Shown here: piece after piece, positions 5,488 through 7,976 of the stretch
Numbering within the stretch: the stretch's first letter is position 1
Layout: the number at the start of each line of letters is the position of its first letter
Made by a program: the position numbers and the translations under genes
Origin: Candidatus Bruticola papionis
GTDB taxonomy: Bacteria; Vulcanimicrobiota; Xenobia; Xenobiales; Xenobiaceae
Assembly: GCA_002407045.1 (NCBI GenBank)
Contig: DHKB01000021.1
Span: 1 to 7,976 of the forward strand
Direction of reading: 5' to 3'
Length of the DNA: 7,976 nucleotides
Notes under the pieces: model-generated
Database searches by the model: none
Told to the model about the DNA's origin: nothing
What the model saw: only the letters and a program-made list of their open reading frames with translations

Positions 5488-6774
5488 ATGCTAAATCAAA
5501 CCGTTTATAGCGAATATGTCAAAATTTTACGTGAAGAACTAGTAGAAGCTATGGGTTGCACAGAGCCTATTGCTTTAGCTTTTGCTGGCGCCAAGGTACG
5601 TGAAGTTTTAGGCGCTGTTCCTGATCGTATTGTGGCTAAATGTAGTGGCAATATGCTTAAAAATGTGCGTTGTGTAGCTATTCCCAACTCTGGCGGTATG
5701 GTTGGTATCGCTACGGCTGTTTGGTTGGGAGTTTTGGGCGGTAATGCTTCTGCAGAAATGGAAGTTTTAAAAGATACCGATGATGAAGCTAGACGTCTTA
5801 TGCGCGAGCAAGTTAAAGCTGGCACTTGCAAAGTAGAGCATTTAGAATCAAATATTCCTTTGCATATAATTGTCGAATGCTATAAGGGAGAAGAGAGCGT
5901 CAAGCTGGAAATCCGCCACTCTCATATTAACGTTGTTAATATTGTCAAAAATGGAAAAACGATTTTCCAAAAAGACGATGATAAAGAGTACAGTGCCGCC
6001 AATCCCGCCGATCGCTCCTTGTTAAATTTGCCGGATATTAAAGAATTTGCCGATACCGTGAAAATCGACGATGTTAAAGCTTTGCTTGATAGGCAAATTA
6101 ATTGCAATATGGATATCGCCTATGAAGGCATGTCCGGCAACTTCGGGGTAGGTTTGGGCAGAATTATTAAAAAGTCTTATCCTGAGGGAGTAGTTACCCG
6201 TATGAAAGCTTATACAGCAGCTGCTTCTGAAGCTCGTATGGGCGGTTGTGAAATGCCTGTTGTGATCAATTCAGGTAGTGGCAACCAAGGGATCACTTCT
6301 TCGGTGCCGATTATCGTTTACGCCAGAGAGCGCAATTTCTCTAGAGAAAAACTTTACCGTGCTTTAGTCTTTTCTAATTTAATGACTATCTACCAAAAGA
6401 AATTTATTGGCTGCCTTTCGGCCTTTTGTGGAGCTGTTTCCGCCTCTTGCTCAGCTGGCGTAGCTCTTACTTACATAAATGGTGGCACTTTAGAGATGTT
6501 AGCTGCGACAGTTGATAATACAATGGCTAATATTCCCGGCATTCTCTGCGATGGCGCCAAAGTTAGCTGTGCGGCAAAAATCGCTACCAGCTTAGACGCC
6601 GCCATTATGGCTCATTATATGGCTATGAATGATAGCAATTACACTGCACATACAGGTATTCTCCAAGATCAAGCTGACCATACTATCAGCTCTGTAGGCT
6701 ATATCGGCAGAGTAGGCATGATGCAAACTGACAAGGAGCTGATCAATTTGCTTTTAGCCGATAAGCAAGCGTAA
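5488..6774 (+). CDS. cyuA: L-cysteine desulfidase, CyuA/UPF0597 (YhaM) family
   Basis: This iron-sulfur enzyme breaks L-cysteine into pyruvate, sulfide and ammonia and is related to the L-serine dehydratase alpha domain. At 428 residues it is close to the usual UPF0597 length of about 430-440. Cysteines fit the [4Fe-4S] ligands known from the archaeal enzyme: Cys24 in AMGCTEPIALA, Cys314 in SAFCGAVSASC and Cys354 in GILCDGAKVSC. The 40-residue interval between the last two matches the archaeal spacing as I recall it. Conserved segments include IPNSGGMVGIATA (65-77) and NSGSGNQGITSSVP (261-274). The start has AAGAGG 7 nt upstream. It stands divergent from the GNAT gene with its own leader and a palindrome, so it is probably regulated separately from the spermidine operon. 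Activity on serine cannot be excluded from sequence alone. Confidence 0.87.
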   Translation: MLNQTVYSEYVKILREELVEAMGCTEPIALAFAGAKVREVLGAVPDRIVAKCSGNMLKNVRCVAIPNSGGMVGIATAVWLGVLGGNASAEMEVLKDTDDEARRLMREQVKAGTCKVEHLESNIPLHIIVECYKGEESVKLEIRHSHINVVNIVKNGKTIFQKDDDKEYSAANPADRSLLNLPDIKEFADTVKIDDVKALLDRQINCNMDIAYEGMSGNFGVGLGRIIKKSYPEGVVTRMKAYTAAASEARMGGCEMPVVINSGSGNQGITSSVPIIVYARERNFSREKLYRALVFSNLMTIYQKKFIGCLSAFCGAVSASCSAGVALTYINGGTLEMLAATVDNTMANIPGILCDGAKVSCAAKIATSLDAAIMAHYMAMNDSNYTAHTGILQDQADHTISSVGYIGRVGMMQTDKELINLLLADKQA

Positions 6775-6800
6775 AAAAAGTTAATCGTAAACTTAATACA

Positions 6801-7976
6801 ATGATTGAAAAACTTATTGCTGAGACAACTGAATGCGATTTTAAAGTTGCCATTGAAACAAAAAAAACCTAAAAGTTGGCTTAAAAGTGTCAGTGCTTTC
6901 GCCAATGGAGTTGGTGGCAGACTTTTTTTTGGTGTGGATGATAACAAAAACATTGTAGGACTATCTGATATCCAAAATGACGCAGAACTCATAAGCCGCT
7001 TGATAAAAGAAAGAATAACTCCTTTCCCTAATTTTATTTTAACACCTGAATTAGAAGATGGAAGGTACGTTTTAGTACTTACAGTTATTAGTGGTCGTAC
7101 ACCTCCTTATTACTATAAGGCAGATGGTGTTATGGAAGCTTATATTCGTATAGGCAATGAAAGCGTCACAGCTCCAAGTTATGTTGTTAATCAGCTAATT
7201 TTACAGGGTATGAATCGTTCTTATGACTCTTTGGAATCAGCTTATAAGTTCAAAGATTTTGCTTTTTCAAAATTAAGGGAAAGGTATAAGGTTTGGACTG
7301 GTAACAGTTTTGAAGATAAATATTTTGATTCTTTTGAAATTCGTGATGCAAATGGATTATTGACCAATGCGGGAGCATTGCTGGCAGATGATTCTCCTAT
7401 TAGACAATCCAGGCTTTTTTGTGTGCGTTGGAATGGCTTAGATAAAAGCGGTGGCAAAGTTGATGCTTTAGACAGTGCAGAATATTCAGGAAGTTTGATT
7501 ACTCTTTTAAATGATGGCATTGGTTTTATAAAGAGGAATATGAGAGTTCAGTGGAAGAAGGCCGCTGACTCAAGGATTGAAATGCCTGACTATTGTGAAC
7601 GCAGTTTTTTTGAAGCTTTAGTTAATGCTCTTGTTCATCGTGATTATTTAATTTTAGGCAGTGAAGTACATATTGACATTTTTGATGATCGCTTGACGAT
7701 TTATTCTCCAGGTGGCATGCTTGATGGAACCTTAATACAAGATTGCAATTTGAGTAATGTACCTTCTGCGCGTCGCAATCCCGTTATAGCTGATATCTTT
7801 AATCGCTTAGGATACATGGAGCGTCAAGGCAGTGGCTTAAACAAGATCAATGCTGCCTATGAAAGAGCAGCCAATTTTCATGCAGGCTTGGAACCTGTTT
7901 TTTATTCAGACAACATACAATTCAAAGTTACACTAAAAAATTTAAACTATTTTGCGCTTGATTCAGAAAAACAGGC
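6801..7976 (+). pseudogene. AlbA_2/Schlafen-type putative regulator with C-terminal ATPase-like domain; frameshifted, 3' end outside the window
   Basis: The protein would start at ATG 6801 (MIEKLIAETTECDFK) but meets TAA at 6870-6872. Beyond an A8 run at 6860-6867 the family sequence continues in another frame, open from 6868 to the window end. Removing one A restores a single frame. The rejoined protein has an N-terminal AlbA_2 DNA-binding fold (DFK, WLKSVSAFANGVGG, FFGVDD). The C-terminal HATPase_c_4-like region has FFEALVNALVHRDY (about 7603-7650), IYSPGGML (about 7700-7723) and RQGSGLNKI (about 7822-7850). Members are often labelled RecG-related helicases or transcriptional regulators; I would not claim helicase activity. 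The start lacks a clear ribosome site and lies 26 nt after cyuA, with no visible terminator between them. The rest of the frame is intact. That leaves four readings: a sequencing indel, a recent mutation, on/off switching, or transcriptional slippage. Confidence 0.8.

Noticed and set aside
6868..7976. Internal ATG or TTG starts that would make the AlbA_2 gene a shorter intact gene
   Set aside because: Using TTG 6853 or a later ATG would lose the conserved AlbA_2 N-terminus (DFK region) that is clearly present in the other frame before the A8 run. A frameshift explains the pattern better.

Overview
The window reads as chromosomal DNA of an AT-rich, probably anaerobic bacterium with a Gram-negative-type surface. 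The gene content fits Negativicutes-like Bacillota or a comparable gut anaerobe: agmatinase plus the carboxyspermidine route to spermidine, an L-cysteine desulfidase of the CyuA/UPF0597 family, and an FkbM methyltransferase of the kind found in surface-glycan loci. The taxonomic guess is an inference from gene content only. No rRNA, tRNA, CRISPR array or complete mobile element was seen.

Layout. Positions 1-129 hold only a short coding-like scrap. On the minus strand, 130-1041 encodes an FkbM-family methyltransferase. Just upstream of it is a 41-codon minus-strand leader ORF (1044-1169) that contains five perfect CCTGT/ACAGG repeats and stops 2 nt before the methyltransferase ATG. An AT-rich gap with a candidate promoter follows. 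A plus-strand operon, 1427-4798, then encodes agmatinase, carboxyspermidine dehydrogenase and carboxyspermidine decarboxylase. Its last stop codon overlaps the stop of a convergent minus-strand GNAT acetyltransferase (4795-5280). A 207-bp divergent intergenic region containing a 12-bp perfect palindrome leads to the plus-strand cysteine desulfidase gene (5488-6774). Then comes an AlbA_2/Schlafen-type putative regulator that is frameshifted at an A8 run and cut by the window end.

How the genes work together. The three-gene operon forms a pathway: agmatine to putrescine plus urea, putrescine plus aspartate semialdehyde to carboxyspermidine, then decarboxylation to spermidine. This route needs neither S-adenosylmethionine decarboxylase nor spermidine synthase. 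The agmatine-producing arginine decarboxylase is not in the window. The cysteine desulfidase (cysteine to pyruvate, sulfide and ammonia) is a separate catabolic unit. The most unusual structure is the pentanucleotide repeat inside the leader ORF. Only one of the three possible repeat registers lets leader translation reach the methyltransferase start, so the arrangement looks like a candidate phase-variable translational-coupling switch.
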